Assembly: GCA_022494885.1 (NCBI GenBank)
Contig: JAGVSM010001691.1
Location: 124,001-188,000, forward strand
Length of the DNA stretch: 64,000 bases
Direction of reading: 5' to 3'
Origin: Micrasema longulum
Lineage: Eukaryota; Arthropoda; Insecta; Trichoptera; Brachycentridae
Positions 33,130 to 43,859 of this stretch are shown here, in pieces. Under the pieces are notes generated by a model. The model ran no database searches, was not told the origin of the DNA, and worked only from the letters and a program-made list of their open reading frames with translations. Position numbers and translations under genes: made by a program. Positions within the stretch are counted from its first letter, which is position 1; each line of letters starts with the position of its first letter.

Positions 33130-33310
33130 AACAGCATGTTTTTTAATATATATTACTGTTTTAATATTTTCTGTTTTTCTATTGATTTGATACTCGAAAT
33201 TATATATCTTATAACTACTAAATAACTACAACAGTAAGTCCCTCTTCAAGCACAAGAGCTAGTCTCTTTTTTGGAAAATTAAAGTTATAACATTATCTAA
33301 ATATATTTAA
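33130..33310 (+). repeat. Dispersed repeat D, copy 1
   Basis: TATTTTCTGTTTTTCTATTG, ACAACAGTAAGTCCCTCTTC, AAGCACAAGAGCTAGTCTCT and AAAGTTATAACATTA match the minus strand of 44880-45130. Looks like a LINE or SINE tail but has no coding or tRNA-like part. Confidence 0.5.
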
Positions 33311-34224
33311 GTAGATTGTAATAAAAAAAGTGTCATTTATGTTGCTATATAAATTAATAAAAAATAAATTTAAAATCTCGATTATTTCTTGATTTATGTC
33401 GATAAATAAATCGGAAACACGGTTTGGAAAGCTAAGAGTCGGTAGTGTTGTGATATCTTGTGCGGAAAACGATCAATCTAACGTAATATTCCCCCACTAC
33501 TGTTAGTACCTATATATAATACTTGTAAGAAGCTTCTATGTATAGAGATAACTTCGCCTGTGAATAACTTACAGAACAATTTGCATTTAAAGTAGAATTT
33601 TCTTTTGCATCATTAAACAAATCTCGATAAATATTCCCTTATCTCAAAACCTACAAATTTGAGATTAAAAAGTAGACGAATAATTTATTGAAGATATTTA
33701 TAGAAATTCTTTTCTATCAACTGAATTTTAATTATTGCCGAACTAAACGCAAGATAAATAAATTAATAACCTTAATAATATAACTATGTTTGTATGAACT
33801 GTATAAAATCATTCAAATAAACATACAAACCGGTTATCGAATAATAAGACTGTTCCTTTCCAAGGTTTTTTTAAAAATAAGCAAACATTAAATACAACAA
33901 TTTATTACAAATAAATACCTAAAAAAAATAATTTGCTAAAACGTTTGAAATGTTTTTGTCCTGTCTACAAATTTTAAGGAAAGGAATACGAGATGAGTTG
34001 CTCCTGCAACGGATTGAATGATATTTTATGTTTTTTGAATTATTTAATGTTTTTAGATAAGGTGTTCTGCGTTATATTATTAAAAACGTAAAATGGAAAA
34101 TCTCAATGTTAGTGCATCAAATATCTTTTTTTTTAATAAGTAAATTTTTTACAAACCTAATTATGAAATGATACATTATTAATATTTTAAACATGAACTT
34201 TGTAGTCAAACGTTTGAGTAAATG
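33311..34224. other. AT-rich stretch, nothing recognised
   Basis: Small patch GAAAACGATCAATCTAACGT near 33465. Otherwise low-complexity. Confidence 0.35.
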
Positions 34225-34575
34225 TTATTAAATATTTGAATTTAATCACTTTCCGACTTTTCTGTGTCTACTGGTTTCGAGATGAACCCGTCTCTTTGTC
34301 AATTAAACCAACATCTAAAACCCACTAAACACCTTCACCATAGTTGTGAAACAAACATGTAAAACAAAAATGCCATGCATTTTAATAAGTGGTCCTTACA
34401 TGCACTGAATAGGTTATGAACATATTGTTTGTTGTGGGAGAAATAGTTGAAAAAAACTAGGTAGGGAATGAACGGAGAGGCGTGAGTTTAACAGGTTCAG
34501 GGTGACCATAACAATAGAAAATCGTATAAAGGACCACATTGAAAGATTATTTGATTATTGATCAAAGGAACATTA
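34225..34575 (-). mobile_element. PLE-like repeat family 1, reverse copy
   Basis: On the minus strand the unit starts at about 34575 (AATCTTTCAATGTGGTCCTT, TATACGATTTTC). It runs through CTTATTAAAATGCATGGC and ACAACTATGGTGAAGGTG, and ends with the ribozyme block and GTCGGAAAGTGATT at about 34240. It aligns along its full length with 25800-26175, which fixes the family's extent. Confidence 0.7.
34262..34305 (-). ncRNA. Decayed hammerhead motif, family 1
   Basis: Stem II is nearly intact (GAGACG-GGTT-CATCTC) and GAAA is kept. The core CTGACGA has become TTGACAA, and stem III ACCGGT has become ACCAGT. The changes are C-to-T or G-to-A and remove two residues essential for catalysis, so this copy should be inactive. 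Confidence 0.7.
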
Positions 34576-35790
34576 AATCAATTCATTTTAAGAATACTAT
34601 TTCAACCTTAGTTAATGTGTGGATAATGGTAAAACCACTTTTTAAAATGTCCTACTCTGAAACAGTATGTATATATATGTGTTAGTTTTATGCATTTTTT
34701 TCCTTATGTTCTGTAAAAAATGTAAGAAATCTTTTTAAATCACTATTTGTTGTTTTTTCTATCACTGTTAATATTGTTGTCTCTAAACAATTATTCTTAG
34801 AGTGTACTTTATTATTTCACTATGGCAATACTTGCAAAAAAACTAAACTGGTTTGTAAGCATTAAGTTTTTGTTTCGTAATGTTCTAAATACTAGTAAAC
34901 AAAATAAATATATTAAAAAAACATCTTGTATTTGTCTACTGAGATTTTGATACACCCAAAATGTTGTAAGTAAAATTATCTAGTTTAAATAAACAAGGAT
35001 AAAAAAATTGGAGTTACATTTTCGCCGATGTCCAACTTAAAGAGACCAATTCAATCCGGTCATTAAAAACTTTAACCTCTTTTCAATAATAGGTGTCGTT
35101 AGTTTTATCCATACTTTTATTATATATAGTAAACCAACACGCGGGGAAATGTAATATTGAAACAAAACGTTTATATACTGTCAAAAATTTACTACTCACC
35201 AGTTCCTCCCCATCTATAATATGCTCCTTTAATTTAGTCTCCATTCTAGAGGACTCATATTGACCATATTATCGAGTCTATCCAGCACCGTTTCATAAAA
35301 AAGTGGCATAGTTGCTCGGATTGCAAGATGAATTGTTCCTATGTTGAAATGGACCAATCTCTTAATTTTTCTTTGTTAGAGAATTGCAGAACGGAAAAGA
35401 CCCTTACATGCATTTTCAAAATATTAATGCCATAAGTTATTGATAGTCCATCTCCGTTGAAATCAATATCTATAATGTTCCTAACCGTATCACTTAAGGT
35501 CAAAATTAGCTATTTACAAAATTTTCCAATAGCTTCTTTTGTTTGTATGCCCGAATACTTAGAATTTTTAGGTTTGTCAATTTATTGCATAATTTGGAGT
35601 TCTTTGGGATATATCTTCCTATTTTTCGTCCATCTCTTAACCCCTAACACGGTGTGAGATGAAGAAGGATAAGCATGGCTTAGCTCGATGTGTTTTATTA
35701 AGTTAATCGTGTTTTTTGTTTATTTTTCTCGTTGGCCTTTGCTACATTTTTCGTCATGTTAACATACATGTGCTGTCATTGGCTCAGACC
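34576..35790. other. AT-rich stretch, nothing recognised
   Basis: A moderately complex patch at 35190-35420 (CTATCCAGCACCGTTTCATA) and a 66-codon ORF at 35457 give no domain. No repeat partner found. Confidence 0.35.
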
Positions 35791-35794
35791 GTAA

Positions 35795-36500
35795 ATCTGT
35801 ATGTATGAAAAGGAATGTTTGTATGTGTGTCCTCGATGGACTGAATTACTACGGGACCGATTTACGAGCAGTTTTCATTGGAATGTAGATCTTTGCCGTG
35901 AGCACATTTATAGCTCTTAAAATCTTCAATTAATTAAGTAGAAAAAAATCAGGAGCATTTGTTTCATTCATCGTTTGCCAGGACTGCATTCACCGAGAAT
36001 GCACATACAAAAACAAAATTGGAAAGATGTTATTTTTTTGGGAATTAAAAAATAAGTTTTTGAATGTTTACAAACAAACTTAGTTTTTTATAGATTATAG
36101 TATCATAAAATCCAATCAGTTATTTAATTTGAATGGATTTTTAATAACGATAACTGACATTTATGCATATTTGAAAATCGCTTTCCCACATACGGTGCCC
36201 CTGTTGGTTGAAAGATCAGAGTTTGACATGAATTTGCAAAAAAAAATATGTATGTAAAAATTTATAATTTTTTCGTTTGGAATTCATACATAAAAAAAAC
36301 TTACGTACATACTTAAATTCAATATTTTAAAGTGAATTATTTTAAAGTCTGGAATTTAATCACAAACGAATTCGATACCTATGTAGGTACAATAAGTACT
36401 CATGCAATAAATTAAATTAAACTTTTGATAATGTTCATTTAATCTATAAACGAGTATGTACTCAAATTAAGCAAGAGCCGGGTTCAGCTCGAATGAGATA
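35795..36500 (+). mobile_element. Non-autonomous Helitron-like copy 3
   Basis: Blocks in order: GTATGTATGAAAAGGAATGT, GACCGATTTACGAGCAGTTT, CCAGGACTGCATTCACCGAG, TTTACAAACAAACTTAG, GAGTTTGACATGAATTTGC, TACCTATGTAGGTAC, then AGCCGGGTTCAGCTCGA near 36476. The last matches the 130-bp tandem at 20811-21070. No ORF, no clear CTAG end. Confidence 0.6.
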
Positions 36501-36689
36501 AAAACCATATTATTTTGTTTTATATTTTTACGTTTCATTGTTTTAAATAACATAATGAATTACAAAAATTTGTCAATAAATAATTTAAATGAAATAATGA
36601 ATTAACTTTACACATACGTATTAAAAATATAATGAACTAAGTAAATATACATATTACACTTCTCGAAAAGCGTATTTCTGGTCTGAGTG

Positions 36690-36960
36690 TGTTCTAAGTT
36701 CTAAGGCTTTCAGTTCTGTAAATCACAATAAAGAAACAATAAGCGTATCATTACTTTCGGTGAAAGCACAATGCCTTTTAGGGAGTCTCAATTATTTATC
36801 ATTGGGGTGATTAATTTACCCCCTCCCTATACGAAAGAACTCTAAAGAAATACGCTAGTTTTCTACTTCCTGTGTAGATTCAGAATCACAGACATTAGGT
36901 AAGACAACGAGAAACTACTACAGATACATCGACACAATTTTTAATAACCCGCTCATTAAT
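36690..36960. other. Unique island
   Basis: CAATTATTTATCATTGGGGT followed by GATTAATTTACCCCCTCCCT is more complex than its flanks, with homeodomain-type ATTAATTTA. No ORF and no repeat match. Confidence 0.25.
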
Positions 36961-38120
36961 AAAAAAAAAATAAAAAAATATGGATAAGTAAAGACAAAGA
37001 CATATATTTTAGGATCCAGGTTGAATATAGATATAAGAAATAAATTGAATATTATATTTTATTTTCAACTGATTATCAGAGCTATTTTATTTACAACCAA
37101 AATAATTCTGGGGTATAGGTTCTGATTTTTATTAACCAGTCTTGACATTCTAGGTACAGGTACCTGGAGACCATAATTATTAGTCTCACGATGACCGTGA
37201 AACGAAATTTTATTATTTCTGAGTTTACATGAAAAAATATAAGATATATTTGTTGAAAGAATGTTTGCATAAAAATCTACAAGACTTTAAATGCACAAAA
37301 ATAGATACCATATCAAAATATAAGTATTTAAGTAGTATTATATTTGAGGTAGTATATATCTATAATCTATCTATATTTGGGAAAAACAGGTAAAAACAGT
37401 TTGCTTTAAGCTGAGAGATTGCCTGCTCAACATGTACCACTTAAAACCATACCCACCATTCCCAGTGCTGATACTAGTTTACTCAGGGCTAGTTGACCCA
37501 ATAATTCAATACAGATTAAGAATATAGGGCCTAAGTTTCAAATATTATACCTACAGAGTCTTATACCTACACGTACAAATTTTAAAAAGTATCGTACCTA
37601 TCTATAAAAATAAAGATTGAAACGAAAGATCATTGAAAAATATTATTTGATTATGTAAACGTTTTGCCTTTTAAAAAACAGAGTGAGTGTTAGATAATGA
37701 TGATTCATTTCCTCGATTGCAGTTTTAAATCCAAAGTAACCCACCAGATCGTGAGGAAAAAACCTAAATACATGTTAAAAACTTATGAAAAAGAGCAAGT
37801 GAAACTTAAGTGTGCACATAAATTTATTATATTCTTTATTTATTATTAAACTATGAACTTATCTTCTATAAATTTGAAACAAAAAATGTAATGTAACCTG
37901 AAGACAAACCGCGGTTTTGCGGTAACAAAAATACAATAGTGAATGTTATTTTATTTGTTCAAAAATAAACATTTAAAAAAAATAGTCAAAACATCAAAAA
38001 AACAATTAAGTATCTTAAAAATTCAGATTTAATCTGCATCAAATCGGAGTTTTAAAAGACTCGATACATTCATTTAAAATTTCCATATAGGTGTCGTTAT
38101 AGTTGTCTCTTGCAATTCCT
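36961..38120. other. AT-rich stretch, nothing recognised
   Basis: A short hairpin ACCGCGGTTTTGCGGT at 37909 sits after CTGAAGA (see rejected items). Otherwise no supported feature. Confidence 0.35.
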
Positions 38121-38124
38121 AATC

Positions 38125-38370
38125 TGTAGGCCTATTTTCTTAATTTAAATTTATTTCAACAGAGAGGAAAAACATTTTTGAGAAGGGAATATGGTAGTAT
38201 TAGTTACTTAAACCAGCCAATGAAAGGTCGTAAACCATGTAAATGCCTAGACACTCATATTCCCTTCTCAAAAATGTTTTTCCTCTCTATTAAAATAAAT
38301 TAAAAAATGAATAACTCCCTAGGGAGAAAGTCCAGCCAGTCTGCAAGCATTTGGACATACTCAAACATTT
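38125..38370. repeat. Foldback repeat family, copy 8, tight hairpin
   Basis: Arms 38142-38195 (ATTTAAATTTATTTCAACAG, AACATTTTTGAGAAGGGAAT) and 38245-38305 (ATTCCCTTCTCAAAAATGTT, CTCTCTATTAAAATAAAT) are nearly complementary with a 50-nt loop. The exact palindrome CTCCCTAGGGAG lies at 38315-38326. Marker phrase AGCATTTGGACATACTCAAA ends it. Confidence 0.8.
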
Positions 38371-38499
38371 TTGTTTTCTTAAAATTGTTTTATAAAAGCA
38401 CAGGTAATATGGTACGAACGGATTTTATTTAAATAAATATATTTCCTTTTATTAACAGATCAAATACGCCGTGCTTCTAATAATGGCATAAATGCCGCA

Positions 38500-38740
38500 A
38501 ATAATTACCTCGAGGTCCCGGGCTAGATTCCTAGCAAGGTAGACATAAAATAAAGGTTTAAATGGTGGTTCTACACTTCAATATTTCTATGTTCCTAGAC
38601 TGCCACATGAAGTGTAAGACTAATCCTTTTCATGTGACAAAAAATCTCTAGAAACGCTTCAATTGCAGTATCAATGCAGGGTCTTATGCACCACTAGGTA
38701 TGAGTCGGGAAATTATGATGAAAATAATGTTTTAAATAAA
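38500..38740 (+). repeat. SINE-A copy with full body and tail
   Basis: The head is reduced to AGGTCCCGGGCTAGATTCCT (B box region) and GTAGACATAAAAT. The body has AGACTGCCACATGAAGTGTA and AGACTAATCCTTTTCATG, and a 3' tail CAATGCAGGGTCTTATGCAC, TAGGTATGAGTCGGGAAATT, ATGATGAAAATAATG. The tail matches the reverse of 61936-61977, so this copy defines the family's 3' end. Confidence 0.65.
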
Positions 38741-39234
38741 CATTTTTAATAAAGTAGGGGAATACAATATTATGCATATTTTAAGCTGTTAAAAGTATGT
38801 TTTCAGTACATATAACGAATATAATATATTTTATTTGACATGTACCAAGACCTCTTCAATAGGTCCAACTTCAATTTAATTGGCGAGTTTGGTCATGGTA
38901 TTACTGCAAAAATGTGTTTCCTTTTTTTCTGACTCTTACCTGAAATCTACGGGTTTTAAATTTCGGGAGAGAATCGAAAAAAAGAACCTTACAGTCCCAA
39001 AACATCTCTGTTATTCGTCACTATCATGTTAAACAAATTAGAAAAGAACGATTTTTATTGTTATGAAAACCATTTAAGCATTCTTAATTTTTGTTTTTTT
39101 TTAAATTTATATTATCTGTATAAAAATATACTTTGACAATTTGGCATAAACTATTTCAAAACTATTAAAAATGCACTAACACATTTTTCTACTATTGAAC
39201 ACAATGAACTTATCTTAATTCCACGTAGCTATTT
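38741..39234. other. AT-rich stretch, nothing recognised
   Basis: No supported feature. Confidence 0.35.
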
Positions 39235-39580
39235 TTTAGTTAACCTTTTATCAGTTCACTTTGCAAAGATGTACGGCTTTCGAGTCTCTTCTTACGAACT
39301 TTACTCCCAAAGTAACAGGGAAGCTAATGTTGAGCTTTTTATTACACCGTCGCCAACTACCCTATCTTCTTCCTCTATTCTTCTTGCCCCCGTCCTTTTC
39401 GGGTTCGGTCCTCGCTGGTTCCTCTGGGAGCCGTCGGCTCTACAACTTATGCTTATTTATCCTATGGATGTATTACCTCCCTTTCTTTTCACGTCTTGTT
39501 TTCTCAAAGAGCAACCCTTTCACCGCTAAGCAGATAATCTTTATTTATAGAATCACATCTTTGTTCTGATATTTTCTTTG
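39235..39580. other. Pyrimidine-rich unique island with overlapping ORFs
   Basis: Two overlapping plus-strand frames (102 codons from 39261 and 86 from 39269) are open through CTTCTTCCTCTATTCTTCTT and CCTCTGGGAGCCGTCGGCTC. Both proteins are Leu/Phe/Ser/Pro-rich as expected from a CT-rich strand, and neither shows a domain. A single-copy non-coding element or UTR seems more likely than a gene. Confidence 0.28.
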
Positions 39581-40079
39581 GGAGATTATTTGGGGTTTTG
39601 TGATAATTGTGAAGATTATGGGTACTTTTAAAGTTGTAAACCTGAAAAGAAAACAATGAAAAAATGAGATTTTATCCAATGTTTTAAAAGCAAATCATAT
39701 CAACGAAGGAAACTTTCTATAAACTTAAACAGTAGATTTTTAAACGGCATAAATGAAAATTTAAAATTAAATTAAATTAAATAAAAAAAAACCGTAGGCT
39801 AAAAAACATTAAACTGCATTTATAACTCAAAACAACCAAACTTTTACTTACGGCAGTATACTTTTGGGAGAGTAATGTTTTTTGCTAAACTTCCTCTCGG
39901 ATAACATTCATAACCTACGTCTGTAAAGGTTTGGCTTAATTTTTTTTTTCTGGTCTTTCGTTATTTTTTTTATTTATAAAAGTGTATCTTCTACCAATAA
40001 AGTGGAGTCAATATAGCATATCTGGTTTTTTGTCAGCCGCCAAATTATATGAGTGGCAAATGCTGCGAATTCCACAGTT
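39581..40079. other. AT-rich stretch, nothing recognised
   Basis: No supported feature. Confidence 0.35.
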
Positions 40080-40155
40080 TACAGCTTATTTTACAGATTT
40101 CACAGTGCCCTATGCACTATTTAGGATGGAAAAGGAATAATCATGATGATTCCAC
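40080..40155 (+). repeat. SINE-A 3' tail fragment
   Basis: CACAGTGCCCTATGCACTAT, TTAGGATGGAAAAGGAATAA and TCATGATGATT match the end of SINE-A (reverse of 61930-61980), including the start of its (GAT)n tail. Confidence 0.65.
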
Positions 40156-40429
40156 AGTCACACCCGTCGATAAAAAATAAAAATGAAAATTAATTAATAA
40201 GGTAATTTATTTATTTTTATATGGGAGTTGCATTATTTATACCTTGTTGATAATATACAAGGTTTATACTTTTAAAAAATGATCTTTCTGCAGTTAAATT
40301 ACTTTAAATTTGAGCTAAATTTGAGGAACTTGGTAACATTAAATTGCATTGACATTACTAGTAACAAAATTCAAGAATTTTTTTATATTTAAATCTCGCT
40401 TTCATTTGAAAACCATAAATCTATGGACA

Positions 40430-40915
40430 ATATTTTGAGTTTGTCCAAATTTTTGTAGACAAGGACTAGATTTAACTCCCTGTGGAGCTGTTTATATTAA
40501 CATATTACAACAGAGATGAAGAACATTCAAGAGAAGGTAATATAGAAGTCCAGGCATCTACAGGGTTTATGACCTGTCAATGGCTGGTTTAAGTGGCCAC
40601 TTTACACACTGTGTAACATTCACCATTCTGCCTATATTTGAACATCTATATTCCTGCAATTCTTTCATCTGTTGATGTTTGTGAAGTTAAAGAGCTGAAA
40701 CCTTTATTTATGCGGGTGAGATTCATTTAATTGAATTATTTCACCTACATACTAGGCAACGCCTGAAAATATTATTTTTTCAATTTCAAATATAGGCAGA
40801 ATGGTGAATGTTACACAGTGTGTAAAGTGGCCACTTAAACCAGCCATTGACAGGTCATAAGCCTCTTAAATGTTCTTCATCTCTGTTGTAATATGTTAAT
40901 AAATCTATGGGCCAA
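40430..40915. repeat. Foldback repeat family, copy 9, longest hairpin
   Basis: Outer arms are a perfect 30-bp inverted pair: AACATATTACAACAGAGATG with AAGAACATT (from about 40498) and its complement ending near 40900. A second, longer inverted pair lies inside: GACCTGTCAATGGCTGGTTT, AAGTGGCCACTTTACACACT through CTGCCTATATTTGAA (40570-40650), and its complement (about 40785-40862). Together 40488-40665 can pair with 40776-40911 around a 110-nt loop. This subfamily (TTGAGTTTGTCCAAAT, AACTCCCTGTGGAGC) is distinct from the CTAGGG type. Confidence 0.8.
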
Positions 40916-41004
40916 ATAGTAATTAAAAACAAAGATCAGGTTAGCAAAATTAATAAGGGTGATGCGTATAAATTGACATGCCACTATCCTGGACCATAAT
41001 ATCG

Positions 41005-41226
41005 TCGGGTTTCCGGCACAAGTCGGTAACTACGAATTTTCGAAAAATGAGACATCTTTATAAATGGCATGAAATAATCTCTGTTTGAAAAGTAAATAAA
41101 AATATTTCTTATAATATTCAACTTACAGTTTTATTTCAATAGTTGATTTGGGATGAGCTTTTTACTTTAAAAGTGTTTTATATCATAACTTTAAAATGTA
41201 GTTACCAACTTGTGCCAGGGATCCGA
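41005..41226. mobile_element. Short TIR element (MITE), 222 bp
   Basis: TCGGGTTTCCGGCACAAGTC (41005) continues with GGTAACTAC; the right end (41198-41226) is GTAGTTACCAACTTGTGCCA followed by GGGATCCGA. The 29-bp inverted ends differ at about four positions. The interior is AT-rich without an ORF. Target duplication not clear. Superfamily unknown. Confidence 0.65.
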
Positions 41227-41331
41227 TTATATATGTTGTCTGCGCCTTAATAAAATACTTATGTATTCGGTCTTTTCATATCTAAACCTTGTTACAAATA
41301 TTGTAAAAGTTTAAAATATTGTAAAAAATTT

Positions 41332-41376
41332 ATCGATCCTGAAGATGCCTTTTTAGGCAAAAGCGCTCGTTGGTCA
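41332..41376 (+). ncRNA. Hammerhead-like motif, family 2, copy 1
   Basis: CCTGAAGA (41338-41345), one extra T, stem II GCCT-TTTT-AGGC (41347-41358), AAAA where GAAA is expected, then stem III AGCGCT (41362-41367, palindromic) and C41368 at the cleavage position. Stem I (41332-41337 with 41369-41374) is six pairs including wobbles. G12 of the core is mutated to A, so activity is unlikely. The tail GTTGGTCAAAATAAAGAAAA links it to 62434-62475. Confidence 0.5.
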
Positions 41377-41399
41377 AAATAAAGAAAAGTGATAGTAAT

Positions 41400-42639
41400 C
41401 CAAGAAGTTTTATTTATAATTTTATCTAAATCAGTAAAATTATATCGCGGAAGCAGCACCTATCAATATACTTACCTTCTCCGCACCATTACCAGTCTTT
41501 AATCCACAAATAGGGAAATATCATGTATTTTTTTTCATTTTGAAAGTAATAAAGGTCTATGAAATATTGTTCAGTAAAAACAAATAATTAAATAAGACTT
41601 GTGTGTTGTCTATGTATAGTGTTTTATTTTAAATATATTTTGAAGCTTATTATAATATAATTCCCCGACGGTAGATATTTGTACTACATTTTTTTATATA
41701 AAAAAAAAAACAAGAAAAATATATAATCGTTTCTAAGCTACAAATAACGTTTTTCAAAAATGAAAAGTTCATAAACTTTTCTAAATCAATGTTTAAGTAA
41801 CAAAGGGGTAAGTTAAAATTATATAAATAACTGTAAATATAATGACCTGACAATTATTTTATTTTGCACCTTATGTTGCTAAAGCCACTGCATTGATACA
41901 CCAATGGGCTTGTATTTGGATCATTTTGCTTTAAAATGCTCTCCCAGCAGAAGCGAAGCGAAAAAATTACATTTAAAAAAAAACTTCAAACCCACACGTT
42001 CTTTATTTTTTTATTTAAATCCTAAAATAGGGCACACATATCATACATATTGTTATGTGTGTTCTAATAATAACATTGCAAATATATTTAATTTATAAAT
42101 TGTTTATCACATATGTCTTGACCATTATTTTAAATTTTGATATGTTTTTTTCTTTATAAATATAAATAAAATAAAATAACTTTAAACTTAACTTTAACTT
42201 TTAACTTTTTTTTTTCTTTAAATAACTAAAATAATTCCATAGCGTGTAATGACACAGTTAATTGATTTGCTTAGAAAAATAGTGAAATCTTTTACTTAAA
42301 TTTAAATCAGTATTCATGGAATCACTTTTTAAAGCATTCTTATGGTATAATATTACCTAAATAGCACTTAATAATTTGTATATACTGATAATAGTAAAAA
42401 CAACAGTCTAAGGCTTTACATTTTAGTACAGAGACCTTAAAAATATATGCAAAACACAAATATCCATATTTTATGTCAAAATAGAATCTGAAGTCTACCT
42501 TACGCCCACAGTCTACTACCAAAAAAAAAATTAAACAATCTTACGAAATCGTTAAATTGTTGAAGTCGTTAATCTATAGCCGAATGTTTTTTTTATTAAA
42601 AAATAAATGCGATTTTTCATTCAAATTAAAACTTTAGTA
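41400..42639. other. AT-rich stretch, nothing recognised
   Basis: A complex patch at 41438-41515 (TCGCGGAAGCAGCACCTATC) follows the ribozyme-like motif and may belong to the same element, but there is no second copy to compare. Rest is low-complexity. Confidence 0.35.
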
Positions 42640-42760
42640 GCAATTTTTGACGAGTTGTAAATCAGTTTTGGAAAATGAATGAAAATTAAATTGCGTAGAG
42701 CTAAGTTCGAGCTTTGGACCTCCGATTCGTGAGTTCGCGACACTAAACACGATACCCCCA
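42640..42760 (-). repeat. SINE-B copy 2
   Basis: Minus strand: GTGTTTAGTGTCGCGAACTC, ACGAATCGGAGGTCCAAAGC, TCGAACTTAGC (B-box-like AGCTCGAACTT), then CATTTTCCAAAACTGATTTA, CAACTCGTC. The last part matches 43560-43590 on the plus strand, which shows that the family has a body beyond the head. Confidence 0.6.
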
Positions 42761-42829
42761 TAATTAAAACTAGGGTAATATGTGACTTGTATGTGATTTA
42801 TTGCCCTTTCCCGCACAGACGGAGTCCCT

Positions 42830-43400
42830 TGTTTAACCTTCTTTATAGAGTGACTTAAAATCTGTAGATCTCAATATCCGCTGTGACCGCTAAACCCTGT
42901 TCCACATAAATAGCGGGACCCTCCCGGGAACACTAGCGCCGTCGGCTCACCGCGGCGACCGTCGGAACTAACAAGTTGGCGGGACCTAATCACTAACTCC
43001 ACATTCCACTACAAACAAACGTAAATTCCAATCATTGCGACCCCCTCTGCAGATACGTCACATCCGCCCCACATACCTAACGCTTAACACCCCAACTAAA
43101 ACACTATGTCACTTAACAATACCAAAGGTACTTCTTGGGATATTGGGTTAGTGTGTAAGCTTCCGAAAAGAAGGGTTAAAATATACGTAAATGAATAAGT
43201 TTGAGAGACCGTATACTATTTAAGCAACCTTTACATTAAATCCGTTAGAAGTGTAAATATGGCGATTCGGGCTCATATAAGTTCTGACACCGTATCTCTT
43301 AGCATGTCATGGCTTCGTTTTCTAAGTTCGTTCGTATCCCCCCATATGATTTTTTCATGCTAACGCTGTCATTGTATTTCGCTTTCGTTTTGGCTATACA
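42830..43400. other. GC-richer unique island
   Basis: Balanced composition for over 500 bp: CGGGACCCTCCCGGGAACAC, CGCCGTCGGCTCACCGCGGC (42943), GATACGTCACATCCGCCCC (43052). No ORF over 60 codons in the core and no repeat partner. It is among the longest unique stretches of the window and a good candidate for conserved non-coding DNA. Confidence 0.35.
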
Positions 43401-43487
43401 CGAACGAACAACAATGTTGTGAATTACAACTATTTATATTTTTGTATTTATCAAGAATACAAAACAACTGTTACAAACGAATCATTA

Positions 43488-43600
43488 TCAAACAGGGTTG
43501 TGGTCCCGTGGCTTATATCGCGGACTCACAAATCTCTACCACTACTTGGCTCTCATTTTCTTATGGTCAGTTATTTACAACTCGTTGAAAATGGCAAAAT
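43488..43600 (+). repeat. SINE-B copy 3, inverted relative to copy 2
   Basis: GGGTTGTGGTCCCGTGGCTT, ATATCGCGGACTCACAAATC, TCTACCACTACTTGGCTCTC, then TCAGTTATTTACAACTCGTT. It lies about 730 bp from copy 2 in opposite orientation, with a unique island between them. Confidence 0.6.
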
Positions 43601-43735
43601 AATTAACGTTACACAGTGTGTAAAGTAGTCACTTAAACCAGCCAATGACAGGTCTTAAACCCTTTAAGAGCATACAAGTCCATATTTTCTTCTCTCAAAT
43701 ATTCTCCATCTCTATTTTACCTAATATTTCAGTCA
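43601..43735 (-). repeat. Foldback repeat family, copy 10 fragment
   Basis: AACGTTACACAGTGTGTAAA, GTAGTCACTTAAACCAGCCA, ATGACAGGTC and TTCTCCATCTCTATTTTACC are the reverse of the central block and outer arm. Only one arm is present. Confidence 0.65.
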
Positions 43736-43859
43736 AAATCTGCTCGTTTGTGATAACTTTTAAGTTTGGTTTAATGCGTAGCAATCGAACCTTGATAAAG
43801 CAACTTATTTTGGGTTCTTTTGTACTTCATTAAGATTTTCGTGACCTTGATTATGTAAA

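Noticed and set aside
37890..37930. Another hammerhead: CCTGAAGA followed by ACCGC...GCGGT
   Set aside because: After the stem the sequence is AACA instead of GAAA. No palindromic stem III and no stem I pairing were found, and there is no second copy.
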